DNA from: an uncultured Burkholderiales bacterium
Lineage (GTDB): Bacteria; Pseudomonadota; Gammaproteobacteria; Burkholderiales; Burkholderiaceae_C
Direction of reading: 5' to 3'
Assembly: GCA_903896615.1 (NCBI GenBank)
Contig: CAITYM010000020.1
Location: forward strand, 81,781-145,780
Length of the DNA stretch: 64,000 bases
The notes below the pieces were generated by a model. It was given only the letters and a program-made list of their open reading frames with translations. It was not told where the DNA came from and did no database searches. Shown here in pieces: positions 55,852 through 64,000 of this stretch; position 1 is the first letter of the stretch; each line of letters opens with the position of its first letter. The position numbers were made by a program, and so were the translations under genes.

Positions 55852-58443
55852 ATGGAAATCTCAAGAATAAGGGCCCTTAGAGGGCCAAATCTTTGGACTA
55901 GAAATACTGCTGTAGAGGCACTAGTAAGGTGTGAAGATGCAACTGAGTGCGATCTAGTCCTTGAGCCTGAAGTTGAGATTAGGTTGCGACATCTTTTTCC
56001 GGGAGTCGGAGCCCTCAGAGGTACTGACCAACAAGAAAAGATTACGATTGCACATGCACTTGAATCGGCAACCCTGCACCTTCAAATTCAAGCCGGATGT
56101 CCTGTAACTTTTAGTCGAACAACCAAAACACCTGAGCCCGGGTTTTACCAAGTGACGGTGGAATATTCTGTAGAGGAGGTGGGAAAAAAAGCGATAAACC
56201 TTGCGATTGATCTGTGTAACGCCGCCCTGAAAAATACGGAATTCGATCTTGATTTGGCCCTGTCTGAGTTGAGAGAGCTTGATGAGGATCTGCGTTTAGG
56301 ACCATCAACGGGTTCTATTGTTGATGCTGCACTTGCAAGAGGAATTCCTTATAGAAGATTGACTGAGGGTAGTCTGGTTCAGTTTGGTTGGGGCAGTCGT
56401 CAACGCAAAATACAAGCCGCCGAGATGGACACGACAAGTGCCATTGCAGAGTCGATAGCACAGGATAAAGAGCTTACAAAGAAGTTACTCCATGCAGCCG
56501 GAGTACCGGTTCCAAATGGGCGCCCAGTTAGCGATGCTGAGGATGCTTGGCGGGCTGCAAATGAGATTGGCTTGCCAGTTGTGATTAAACCTCGAGATGG
56601 AAATCAGGGAAAGGGAGTTGCGGTCAATCTCAAAACCCCCGATGAAGTCAAGCAAGGTTTCTTGAATGCATCCAAATTCTCGGATGAAATTTTAATTGAA
56701 AGCTACCTTCCTGGTAGTGATTACAGATTGCTCGTAGTGGGTGACCGATTAATCGCAGCTGCAAGGCGTGAACCTCCAATGGTAGTGGGGGACGGCAAGC
56801 GAACTATTTTGGAGTTGGTAGAGAAAGTTAATGCGGACCCCAAGCGGGGAGACGGGCATGCAACTTCACTTACCAAAATCAAATTTGACGATATAGCTAA
56901 GGCGCGACTTAAAGAGCAAGGCTTTGATTCAAATAGCGTACCTCCCAAAGGCACTCGCGTGAGTCTTCGCAATAACGCTAATTTGTCGACTGGGGGTACT
57001 GCTACTGACGTCACAGACGATGTGCACCCTGAGGTAGCTGCGCGAGCCATTGCTGCAGCTCAAACGGTTGGACTCGATATTTGTGGTGTTGATATTGTTT
57101 GTGAAACCGTTCTTCAGCCCCTAGAAGCCCAACGGGGAGGGGTTGTTGAGGTTAACGCTGCGCCTGGACTTCGGATGCACCTTAGTCCTTCATTTGGTAA
57201 GGGCCGTGATGTGGGTGAAGCCGTTATCAATAACATGTTCCCATTGGGTGAGGACGGGCGAATTCCTGTCATCGCTGTGACGGGTACCAACGGTAAAACA
57301 ACCACTGTTAGGCTAACCGCACATCTGCTCAGGACCAATGGGCTGCGAGTTGGGATGACCAATACGGACGGGGTTTATGTGAATGATCGTCAAATGGACT
57401 CAGGCGACTGTAGTGGTCCTAGGAGCGCAAGAAATGTGTTGATGCACCCGGACGTAGACGCTGCGGTTTTAGAGACCGCGCGCGGAGGTATGCTCAGGGA
57501 GGGACTTGCTTTTGATCGCTGCAGTGTGGCTGTGGTCACCAACATTGGTATGGGCGATCATTTGGGGTTAAATTACATCACCACCGTGGAGGACTTAGCG
57601 GTCCTCAAGCGTGTGATTGTTCAAAACGTATCGCAAAGTGGCATGGCAGTTTTAAACGCAGCCGATCCGATGGTTGCTGCGATGGCTAAAAATTGTCCTG
57701 GACAGGTAACGTTTTTTGCTCTTGACCCACATCATCCAGTGATTGCAACTCACCGTGCACAGGGCAAGAGAGTTCTCTTTGTAGAGGATGATCAAATGGT
57801 TGCGATGCAAGGCAAGATGAACGTACGCATCCCATTATCTGAAGTGCCTTTGACACGAGGGGGCGCGATTGGATTTCAAATTGAAAATGCGATGGCCTCT
57901 GTGGCTGCAGCCTGGGCAACCGGCCTGTCTTGGGATATGATCATTAAAGGGCTTAGTACTTTTATAAGTGATGCGGTTGCGGTACCTGGTCGTTTCAATG
58001 TTTTTGATTACAACGGTGCAACCGTGATTGCTGATTACGGGCACAACCCAGATGCTATCAAAGCCTTGGTTCAAGCGGTCACAAACATACCTGCAACACG
58101 GCGTAGTGTTGTCATTAGTGGTGCAGGGGATAGGCGAGATGAGGATATTCGAGAGCAAACCCGAATTATTGGAGAGGCGTTTGATGAAGTAGTGCTTTAC
58201 CAAGACGCCTGTCAAAGGGGGCGCGAGGACGGGGAAGTTATCAAATTGCTACGCCAAGGTCTCCAAGGTGCGAGAAGAACAAGCTACATTGAGGAGATTC
58301 GCGGTGAATTTGTTGCGATCGACTCGGCTATGAAACGGCTTAAACCGGGCGAACTGTGCTTGCTCTTAATTGATCAAATCGAAGAAGCGCTTGAACACAT
58401 CACCAAACGCGTTGCTGAGCACTCAACTGAGGTCGTTAATTAG
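55852..58443 (+). CDS. cphA: Cyanophycin synthetase CphA (complete)
   Basis: 863 aa, the usual CphA1 length. N-domain (IRALRGPNLWTRN, AESIAQDKELTKKLL), ATP-grasp domain (GLPVVIKPRDGNQGKGVAV, VVEVNAAPGLRMH) and Mur-ligase-like domain with an intact P-loop GTNGKTTT (478-485), VLETARGG and GDRRDEDIREQT. It builds the storage polymer multi-L-arginyl-poly-L-aspartate from ATP, Asp and Arg; the ATP-grasp site adds Asp and the Mur-like site adds Arg. It is coupled to cphA' by a one-base gap. Confidence 0.96.
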   Translation: MEISRIRALRGPNLWTRNTAVEALVRCEDATECDLVLEPEVEIRLRHLFPGVGALRGTDQQEKITIAHALESATLHLQIQAGCPVTFSRTTKTPEPGFYQVTVEYSVEEVGKKAINLAIDLCNAALKNTEFDLDLALSELRELDEDLRLGPSTGSIVDAALARGIPYRRLTEGSLVQFGWGSRQRKIQAAEMDTTSAIAESIAQDKELTKKLLHAAGVPVPNGRPVSDAEDAWRAANEIGLPVVIKPRDGNQGKGVAVNLKTPDEVKQGFLNASKFSDEILIESYLPGSDYRLLVVGDRLIAAARREPPMVVGDGKRTILELVEKVNADPKRGDGHATSLTKIKFDDIAKARLKEQGFDSNSVPPKGTRVSLRNNANLSTGGTATDVTDDVHPEVAARAIAAAQTVGLDICGVDIVCETVLQPLEAQRGGVVEVNAAPGLRMHLSPSFGKGRDVGEAVINNMFPLGEDGRIPVIAVTGTNGKTTTVRLTAHLLRTNGLRVGMTNTDGVYVNDRQMDSGDCSGPRSARNVLMHPDVDAAVLETARGGMLREGLAFDRCSVAVVTNIGMGDHLGLNYITTVEDLAVLKRVIVQNVSQSGMAVLNAADPMVAAMAKNCPGQVTFFALDPHHPVIATHRAQGKRVLFVEDDQMVAMQGKMNVRIPLSEVPLTRGGAIGFQIENAMASVAAAWATGLSWDMIIKGLSTFISDAVAVPGRFNVFDYNGATVIADYGHNPDAIKALVQAVTNIPATRRSVVISGAGDRRDEDIREQTRIIGEAFDEVVLYQDACQRGREDGEVIKLLRQGLQGARRTSYIEEIRGEFVAIDSAMKRLKPGELCLLLIDQIEEALEHITKRVAEHSTEVVN

Positions 58444-58462
58444 GGCTGAGGCGACGAATTAA

Positions 58463-59107
58463 TTAGTTAAAAGTTGGATTCAAGAACGTAATCACAAAGT
58501 TGTTGTCGATGAACTCGGTTTTTACGTAGACTCCGTCGACAAAGTGAGATGCTTTTGTGAATAACTCTGCTACTAAAAGGTTGTAGTTCAAAGTTGCAGA
58601 GGTGTGCTTGAATTTGCCAAAATATTGATCGTAAACATTTTGGTAAATTCTTCCTCCAATTCCTACTTGGCACTTTGTTTTAATAATTTGATCTTTATCA
58701 TTTAAGAAGAAAGTTAGATTCATATCCCCCATCACGCAGCTAAGTGCCTTTGTAGAATTGGGCGTTTTTTGTATGGCCGCTTTATCTTTTAAGGGTTCGC
58801 AGTCCTCGGTATCTTTTTTTCTAAAAACAGTGGAAAAGTCTTTTTCTCCGATGCGTTTTAGCATGTCATCAAAATTGGAGAAAACCGGTTTATTAGTGTT
58901 TTTTAGATAATTGATAATTGAGAGATATTGCTGCTTCGTGAAATCACACGTAATGAATACGGGTTTGCCGTTTTCATCGTAAGCTTTTTGAGAATCAAAT
59001 TTATGGCAAACCTCAGCAACATCTTTCTCAATTGAGGAGTTGATGTCGGTTGCTGCAAGTAAAGGGGCGCTTAAAAATGCAGTTAATAATAAAACAAATA
59101 ATCTCAT
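58463..59107 (-). CDS. Exported protein of unknown function
   Basis: 214 aa. A signal peptide (RLFVLLLTAFLSAPLLAA) leads to a mature protein with six or so cysteines in spaced pairs (VCHKF, ITCDF, EDCEPL, LSCVMGD, KCQVG), suggesting disulfides in the periplasm. No family was recognised. It is AT-rich compared with its neighbours and lies just after the convergent cphA stop, so it may be an accessory insert. A signal-peptide-bearing unknown at 26553-27092 has a similar look but no clear sequence similarity. Confidence 0.7.
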   Translation of the reverse strand: MRLFVLLLTAFLSAPLLAATDINSSIEKDVAEVCHKFDSQKAYDENGKPVFITCDFTKQQYLSIINYLKNTNKPVFSNFDDMLKRIGEKDFSTVFRKKDTEDCEPLKDKAAIQKTPNSTKALSCVMGDMNLTFFLNDKDQIIKTKCQVGIGGRIYQNVYDQYFGKFKHTSATLNYNLLVAELFTKASHFVDGVYVKTEFIDNNFVITFLNPTFN

Positions 59108-59194
59108 TGCACCTCGTTAAAGTAAGGGTGCAACAAGTTTAGCATTAGAAATAGTTCTTGCGTTACGCCTTGTTCGCAGGATTGGGAGTACGCT

Positions 59195-60148
59195 TTACTG
59201 CGAGGGTACCAGGAAGTCTTTACTGATGTTAAATCCAAGTTCATTGACTCTGTCTAGGAACTGGGTTAAAAATGCATGAAGACCATTTGCAAGTATCTCG
59301 TTGATTGATCCGTACTGAAGTTCAGATAAAAGTTTACCTGCTCTTCTTTGAGTTCCCGCGGAGTGCTCATTGGCAACCATCGCTAAATTACTAACGACTT
59401 CATTCAAACTGGCGTGAAGTGAGCGGGGCATATCTGCCCGCAGTATCAAGAGTTCTGCAACCCTCTCTGGACGGATGATGTCTCTGTATACTTTTCTGTA
59501 TATCTCAAACCCTGAAACACTTCTTAAAATAGAACTCCAGTGGTAGAAGTCGTATTCTTGATCGACACTATTGCCGCCGAAAAATTCGTTATGCAACGCG
59601 TGAAATTTAACATCAACGAGGCGCGCTGTGTTGTCAGCTCTTTCTAAGAAAGTGCCCAGTCGCATAAAGTGAAGCGCTTCGTCCATCAGCATGGTGCCAA
59701 CCGTTACGCCTCTAAAGAGGTGGGAACGAAATTTAACCCATTCAAATAATTTACCCGGATCGCGCTTGAATTCAACTTTCTTAATCATCTTTTGTATTTC
59801 AAGCCAAGTTTGGTTTTGAGTCTCCCAAACCTCAGTCGTTAAACTGCCTCGCACTGCCCGAGCGTTCTCTCTAGCTGATCGTAGACAAGAAATAATAGAG
59901 GAAGGATTACTCTCGTCGCTGAGCATGAACTCCATCACATCTTTTGCCACAATTTGACCGTATTTGGCCTGATAGGAGGGCAGTAGCTCACTAATTGATA
60001 AAAGTCCTTGCCAACCAAGCACTGCTGCCTCTTGAGACTGGGGCAACAAGGCTGTGTTGTAATTGACATCTAACATGCGCGCTGTGTTCTCAGCCCGTTC
60101 TGTATACCTAGACATCCAATATAAATGATCTGCTGTTCTGGATAACAT
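59195..60148 (-). CDS. Alpha-E domain protein
   Basis: 317 aa from the ATG at 60148, which has a GGAGGT site 9 bases upstream; a longer frame to 60172 lacks one. It is all-helical: MLSRTADHLYWMSRYTERAENTARMLDV, the RDIIRPERVAELLIL region, and RRAGKLLSELQYGSINEIL near the end, the alpha-E signature. Alpha-E proteins travel with circularly permuted ATP-grasp enzymes and transglutaminase-like proteins, as here, but their reaction is unknown. It starts 5 bases after the ATP-grasp stop, so the two are coupled. Confidence 0.9.
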   Translation of the reverse strand: MLSRTADHLYWMSRYTERAENTARMLDVNYNTALLPQSQEAAVLGWQGLLSISELLPSYQAKYGQIVAKDVMEFMLSDESNPSSIISCLRSARENARAVRGSLTTEVWETQNQTWLEIQKMIKKVEFKRDPGKLFEWVKFRSHLFRGVTVGTMLMDEALHFMRLGTFLERADNTARLVDVKFHALHNEFFGGNSVDQEYDFYHWSSILRSVSGFEIYRKVYRDIIRPERVAELLILRADMPRSLHASLNEVVSNLAMVANEHSAGTQRRAGKLLSELQYGSINEILANGLHAFLTQFLDRVNELGFNISKDFLVPSQ

Positions 60149-60153
60149 GATTT

Positions 60154-61599
60154 TTAGACCTCCAGTATCCAAGTATCTTTGGTTCCACCGCCTTGGGATG
60201 AATTGACCACGAGGGAGCCTTCTTTTAAGGCTACGCGTGTCAATCCTCCTGGGACCATTTGAACGGTTTTACCACTCAATACAAAAGGCCTTAAATCGAT
60301 GTGCCTAGGTGCGATTCCTTCTTTTACAAAGGTCGGACAACTCGATAAACTAAGTGTTGGTTGGGAGATATAGCCACTTGGATTTTTAATTAGTGCTTGT
60401 CTAAACTCCTCAATCTCGGCTTTACTAGCTGCTGGCCCCACAAGCATTCCGTATCCGCCTGCGCCGTGTACTTCCTTGACAACCAAGTCCTTTAAATTCG
60501 CCAGGGTGTACTTTAAGTCTTCAGGATTCCTGCAAATATGAGTAGGTACATTTTTTAGAATCGGCTTTTCTCCAAGATAAAACTCAATCATTTTGGGGAC
60601 ATAGGGGTAAATAGATTTGTCATCCGCGATACCCGTGCCTACGGCATTGCAAATCGTTACGTTGCCTGCCCGGTAAACTTCAATTAATCCCGCGCATCCC
60701 AGGCTTGAGTCGCTGCGAAATGTCGTTGGATCTAAAAAGTCATCATCAACACGTCTGTAAATGACATCAACTCTTTTAGGACCTTGAGTTGTTCTCATAT
60801 AAACAAAACGGTCCTTAACAAACAGATCCTGACCCTCCACCAACTCAACTCCCATTTGCTGCGCTAAGAAAGCGTGTTCGAAATAGGCGCTGTTGTACAT
60901 ACCTGGGGTAAGTACAACAACTGTGGGTTCATCCGTAGTGCCTGGGCTACAGGTTCTAAGTGTTTCTAACAATAAATCAGGGTAATGCGCAACTGGCGCA
61001 ACTTGGTAGGTGCTAAAGAGTTCGGGGAAAAGACGCATCATCATTTTCCTGTCCTCTAACATGTAGCTAACGCCAGATGGGACCCGCAGGTTGTCCTCTA
61101 AAACGTAGTATTCTCCCTCGCCCTTCTCGTTTGCGGCTCTAATGATGTCAATGCCACTGATCTGCGAGTAGACCTGATGGGGGACATCTATACCCACCAT
61201 CTCCGCCCTAAATTGGGGGTTATGCGTGATTTGCTCACTCGGTATGATTCCAGCTTTTAGGATCTCTTGGTCGTGGTAAACATCGTGTATGAAACGGTTC
61301 AGGGCAGTTACTCTTTGAACCAAGCCCTTTTGCATGTTGGTCCATTCGTTATGGGTAATGATGCGTGGCAAGAGATCAAAAGGAATAAGTCGCTCCGTAC
61401 CAGCACCTCCCTCGTCTTTGTCTCCATAGACGGCAAAAGTAATACCTACTCGACGAAAGATGACCTCAGCCTCCTCTTGATGCGATTGCATCTGGGACAT
61501 CGTTTGAGCATCTAACCATTGCTTATAGGGGCCATATTGGGGCCTGAGCGCTTTATCTTCATAAGGTAAGCGCGAATACATTTCGTCAAAAGGCTGCAT
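60154..61599 (-). CDS. Circularly permuted ATP-grasp type 2 protein
   Basis: 481 aa from the ATG at 61599 (GGAG site about 9 bases upstream); the frame extends to a TTG at 61605. Marks of this family are FDEMYSRL at the start, ERLIPFDLLPRIITHNEW, YVLEDNLRVPSGVSYMLEDR, VVVLTPGMYNSAYFEHAFLAQQMG and KEVHGAGGYGMLVG. The ATP-grasp fold implies an ATP-dependent carboxylate-amine ligase forming peptide or isopeptide bonds; the substrate is not known. It is upstream of the alpha-E gene in the same operon. Confidence 0.92.
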   Translation of the reverse strand: MQPFDEMYSRLPYEDKALRPQYGPYKQWLDAQTMSQMQSHQEEAEVIFRRVGITFAVYGDKDEGGAGTERLIPFDLLPRIITHNEWTNMQKGLVQRVTALNRFIHDVYHDQEILKAGIIPSEQITHNPQFRAEMVGIDVPHQVYSQISGIDIIRAANEKGEGEYYVLEDNLRVPSGVSYMLEDRKMMMRLFPELFSTYQVAPVAHYPDLLLETLRTCSPGTTDEPTVVVLTPGMYNSAYFEHAFLAQQMGVELVEGQDLFVKDRFVYMRTTQGPKRVDVIYRRVDDDFLDPTTFRSDSSLGCAGLIEVYRAGNVTICNAVGTGIADDKSIYPYVPKMIEFYLGEKPILKNVPTHICRNPEDLKYTLANLKDLVVKEVHGAGGYGMLVGPAASKAEIEEFRQALIKNPSGYISQPTLSLSSCPTFVKEGIAPRHIDLRPFVLSGKTVQMVPGGLTRVALKEGSLVVNSSQGGGTKDTWILEV

Positions 61600-61957
61600 G
61601 CACAAAACTCCTTGAGCTAAGTTAGCAATTTGAATGCCATTAAGTGTTCTTAAGGGCGCAAAAGTTGACTAATTCACAAAATAATTGACCCGGCTCGAAG
61701 GCTTGGATAAAACCAGTAGCACTTTTTAGGCTAGCCATAACGAAATTAGGGTGAGACTAAGTCTGTAACTGTACCGATTGCACCAAGTTTTACTTCAAAT
61801 TGACTGGTTATTCTCATCATGTCTTAATATTATCCAAAAGTGGCATTCGTTTATGATTTTTTTCTAAAAAAACCTCCTATCTGGTGCAGCGGTATTAAAA
61901 AAGCACCATTAAGGTGCTTTTTGGGATTGTTGGTTGGGAGCTCGAATCAATTAATCA
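61600..61957. other. 358-bp spacer upstream of the ATP-grasp gene
   Basis: The right end holds a strong hairpin terminator (61897-61922) for the adhesin-E-like gene. The left two-thirds should contain the promoter of the ATP-grasp/alpha-E operon, but no match is strong enough to mark. No gene was recognised. Confidence 0.5.
61897..61922 (-). terminator. Intrinsic terminator after the adhesin-E-like gene
   Basis: GCACC (61903-61907) and GGTGC (61913-61917) form the GC core around a 5-base loop, extended by A-run/T-run pairing on both sides. Both strands have T-runs, so it may act in both directions; the minus-strand use ends the adhesin-E-like transcript 35 bases after its stop. Confidence 0.85.
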
Positions 61958-62407
61958 TCAAGAGCCAGGATTGCTACAAAGTTCTTTTTTGAGAATAGCA
62001 ACGTAAGTGCCTGGACGAATAGGACGTTCGCCAATACGCCACTCGGGATCGTCAAAGGAGGCGACTTCCTTGCCTTTGCCTTGGGGTTTATCGTAGTAGC
62101 TCTCTGATATTTTGATAAACATATCTGTCTTGCAATGGACTCTCCAACGCGTCAATAACGATTGATAATCGTCCCCGGTTGGGCCTTTGGTTGATTTGGG
62201 TAGATCCGTCAGCGTCCAGGCGTAGCGAGTAACGTGAATAGCTTTAACGGACTCTTTGTCCCAGAAATATGCTGCATCTTCATTCTTGTCCAACTCAGTC
62301 CACTCGGCTTGAACGCTTGATATCGCCAAGGATGCACCAAATCCGACCATCACCTTTAAAAGGATGGGTAGAACTAGGCTTAATTTGGAGTGGTTAAGGT
62401 ATTTCAT
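61958..62407 (-). CDS. Surface-adhesin E-like exported protein
   Basis: 149 aa. A signal peptide (to about residue 34, SSVQA) precedes WTELDKNEDAAYFWDKESVK, YAWTLTDLPKS, and RWRVHCKTDMFIKISESYYD with a later Cys (KELCSNPGS), the pattern of small surface-adhesin E-like domains with a likely disulfide. In Haemophilus protein E binds host proteins, but bacterial relatives of this kind are widespread and mostly uncharacterised. It is divergent from the transglutaminase-like gene (117 bases). Confidence 0.78.
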   Translation of the reverse strand: MKYLNHSKLSLVLPILLKVMVGFGASLAISSVQAEWTELDKNEDAAYFWDKESVKAIHVTRYAWTLTDLPKSTKGPTGDDYQSLLTRWRVHCKTDMFIKISESYYDKPQGKGKEVASFDDPEWRIGERPIRPGTYVAILKKELCSNPGS

Positions 62408-62524
62408 AAGATTGCTTCACCTTGTTTCGACACCACCGTAGGGTTACTTTAGCCGTTGGGGGCTTAAAATCAAGATAATTAGCTGAATAATATTTTTGGC
62501 TTAAGTTTTGCTAGAACTTAATCT

Positions 62525-64000
62525 ATGTCCATACACGCCGCACTCCATCACGTTACCACTTACAACTACGATCGATTGGTTGAGCTTGGCCCTCAAGTCG
62601 TTCGACTTCGACCTGCTCCGCACTGCAAAAGCAATGTCTTGTCGTACTCCATTAAGGTCGAACCTGATGGACATTTCTTGAATTGGCAGCAAGACCCCTT
62701 TAGTAATTACTTGGCTCGATTGGTCTTTCCCAAGCTTACCAGACGCTTTAGTGTGACTATTGATCTCATTGTGGAGATGTCTGTATATAACCCGTTTGAT
62801 TTCTTTTTAGAGCCAAGCGCAGAGCAATATCCTTTTAAATATACGCCTGAGTTAAAGAAAGAGTTGGCGCCGTATCGCGTGAGGGGGACGCTGACTCCGC
62901 TTTTGAAAAATTATATTGCGGGTGTCGATCGCACAACACGAAACACCTCTGATTTCTTGGTCGAAATAAATCAAAAGTTAAGCCAAGACATTCGCTATCT
63001 CATTCGAATGGAGCCGGGTGTTCAAACGCCAGAGCAGACGCTTGACTTGGGCTCAGGATCTTGCAGGGACTCAGCCTGGTTATTGGTTAATGTACTTCGC
63101 CACTGCGGCTTAGCTGCTAGGTTTGTATCTGGTTACTTGATACAACTTACACCTGATGTGAAAGCAATCGATGGCCCAAGTGGAACGCAAGTTGACTTCA
63201 CTGATTTGCATGCATGGTGTGAAGTTTTCCTGCCCGGGGCAGGTTGGATTGGTTTAGATCCCACTTCAGGTTTGCTTGCAGGCGAGGGGCATATACCGCT
63301 TGCTTGTACCCCCATGCCCTCAAGCGCGGCTCCAATCTCAGGGCTTGTGGATGATGCTGAGGTCGAGTTTAGTCACGAGATGAGCGTAACCCGGATCTAT
63401 GAATCCCCACGCGTTACTAAGCCGTACTCTGAGGAGCAGTGGGACAAAATTTATCGGTTGGGAGAAGCTGTGGACGCGCAACTCGTTCAAGGTGATGTGC
63501 GCTTGACTATGGGTGGGGAGCCCACTTTTGTATGCGTGAACGACCGTGACGCAGCGGAGTGGAACACCGACGCGCTTGGACCAACAAAGAGACAATTCGC
63601 GACAGAGCTTTTACACAAATTAAGGGCTGAATACGGAGAGGGTGGTTTTTTACATCTTGGACAGGGTAAATGGTATCCCGGTGAGCAGTTGCCCAGGTGG
63701 GCCTTAAGCATTTACTGGCGTACCGATGGCAAAACCATATGGGAGCATCCGCACTTGCTCGCAGATGAGCGCATCCCGCAGCACAGAACTTCTGAGGATG
63801 CTGAGCGGTTTATTAAACGGCTATCTCATAATCTGGGAATTACTTCTGAATATGTGAAACCAGGTTTTGAAGATACTTTCTACTATTTGTGGCGTGAGCG
63901 AAGGCTTCCCATTAACGTTGACCCCTTTGATACTCGACTTGACGATGAGATGGAGCGTGAGCGGATCAGGCGCGTGTTTGACCAAAAATTAGACCACGTG
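62525..64000 (+). CDS. Transglutaminase-like/DUF2126 protein (partial, runs off the end)
   Basis: 492 codons are visible from the ATG at 62525, with no stop before the window edge; family members are about 1100 aa. A bacterial transglutaminase N domain (about 5-85) is followed by the papain-like core with Cys180 (GSGSCRDSAWLL), His229 (DLHAWCEVFLP) and Asp245 (GLDPTSGL), a complete catalytic triad. From about residue 330 the DUF2126 part begins (LTMGGEPTFV, GKWYPGEQLPRWAL, YYLWRERRLP). Probable activity is peptide or isopeptide cleavage or transfer. It belongs with the alpha-E and ATP-grasp genes on the other strand. Confidence 0.92.
   Translation, partial: MSIHAALHHVTTYNYDRLVELGPQVVRLRPAPHCKSNVLSYSIKVEPDGHFLNWQQDPFSNYLARLVFPKLTRRFSVTIDLIVEMSVYNPFDFFLEPSAEQYPFKYTPELKKELAPYRVRGTLTPLLKNYIAGVDRTTRNTSDFLVEINQKLSQDIRYLIRMEPGVQTPEQTLDLGSGSCRDSAWLLVNVLRHCGLAARFVSGYLIQLTPDVKAIDGPSGTQVDFTDLHAWCEVFLPGAGWIGLDPTSGLLAGEGHIPLACTPMPSSAAPISGLVDDAEVEFSHEMSVTRIYESPRVTKPYSEEQWDKIYRLGEAVDAQLVQGDVRLTMGGEPTFVCVNDRDAAEWNTDALGPTKRQFATELLHKLRAEYGEGGFLHLGQGKWYPGEQLPRWALSIYWRTDGKTIWEHPHLLADERIPQHRTSEDAERFIKRLSHNLGITSEYVKPGFEDTFYYLWRERRLPINVDPFDTRLDDEMERERIRRVFDQKLDHV

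Noticed and set aside
1..64000. CRISPR arrays, insertion sequences, prophage or rRNA operons
   Set aside because: No regularly spaced repeats, transposase or integrase motifs, or conserved rRNA segments were seen on either strand.

Overview
The window reads as a stretch of bacterial chromosome from a betaproteobacterium of the order Burkholderiales, most like Comamonadaceae or a close relative. The evidence is a periplasmic Bug-type (TctC) solute receptor, the rpsF-priB-rpsR-rplI-dnaB order, surE-pcm-nlpD followed by rlmD, alaA-hom-thrC-moeA-moaD-moaE, glnA-(small gene)-glnL-glnG, and a tandem pair of cyanophycin synthetase genes beside a DUF1854 protein and an ABC transporter. By eye the GC content is in the mid to high 40s percent, low for Comamonadaceae, so the family is inference. 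I see no insertion sequences, phage genes, CRISPR arrays, rRNA or convincing tRNA genes; genes are packed tightly on both strands.

Layout. 0-4.3 kb: the 3' tail of an unidentified gene, a Bug receptor, a GIY-YIG-like protein, rmuC and a quinone-oxidoreductase-like enzyme. 4.4-8.6 kb: surE-pcm-nlpD-rlmD, closed by a perfect hairpin terminator. 8.7-13.7 kb: a BI-1/YccA membrane protein, a GlcG/HbpS-like protein, and the divergent pair ppsR/ppsA (PEP synthase and its regulator). 13.9-17.1 kb: rpsF-priB-rpsR-rplI and dnaB, with a strong promoter, a terminator and DnaA-box-like sites. 17.2-20.2 kb: phoH-like, bcp and a Mth938-like gene. 20.3-26.5 kb: alaA, threonine synthesis genes and molybdopterin genes. 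26.5-30.1 kb: an orphan exported protein, an exported HbpS-like protein, a voltage-gated-type potassium channel and a CinA-N-like protein. 30.3-35.1 kb: glnA and the NtrB/NtrC two-component system, with a sigma-54-type promoter before glnA. 35.2-41.6 kb: xthA, DUF4337, folA, a methyltransferase, thyA, an FAD oxidase and DUF2069. 41.8-46.2 kb: YihY, a TPR protein, RidA and a YncE-like beta-propeller lipoprotein behind a striking GGG-tract repeat. 46.5-50.5 kb: grpE-dnaK-dnaJ with a sigma-32-type promoter.

50.6-64.0 kb is the most interesting part. Two neighbouring modules are built on ATP-grasp peptide chemistry. The first is a cyanophycin module: cphA' with a degenerate Mur-ligase P-loop, then a complete cphA, divergent from an ABC exporter-type protein with a zinc-ribbon N-terminus that is translationally coupled to DUF1854. 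The second is a circularly permuted ATP-grasp protein plus an alpha-E protein, with a divergent transglutaminase-like/DUF2126 gene that runs off the window end. The products of the second module and the substrate of the transporter are not known to me.

Nitrogen is a unifying theme: glutamine synthetase and NtrBC control assimilation, and cyanophycin stores nitrogen as arginine and aspartate. No cyanophycinase or isoaspartyl dipeptidase gene lies in this window.
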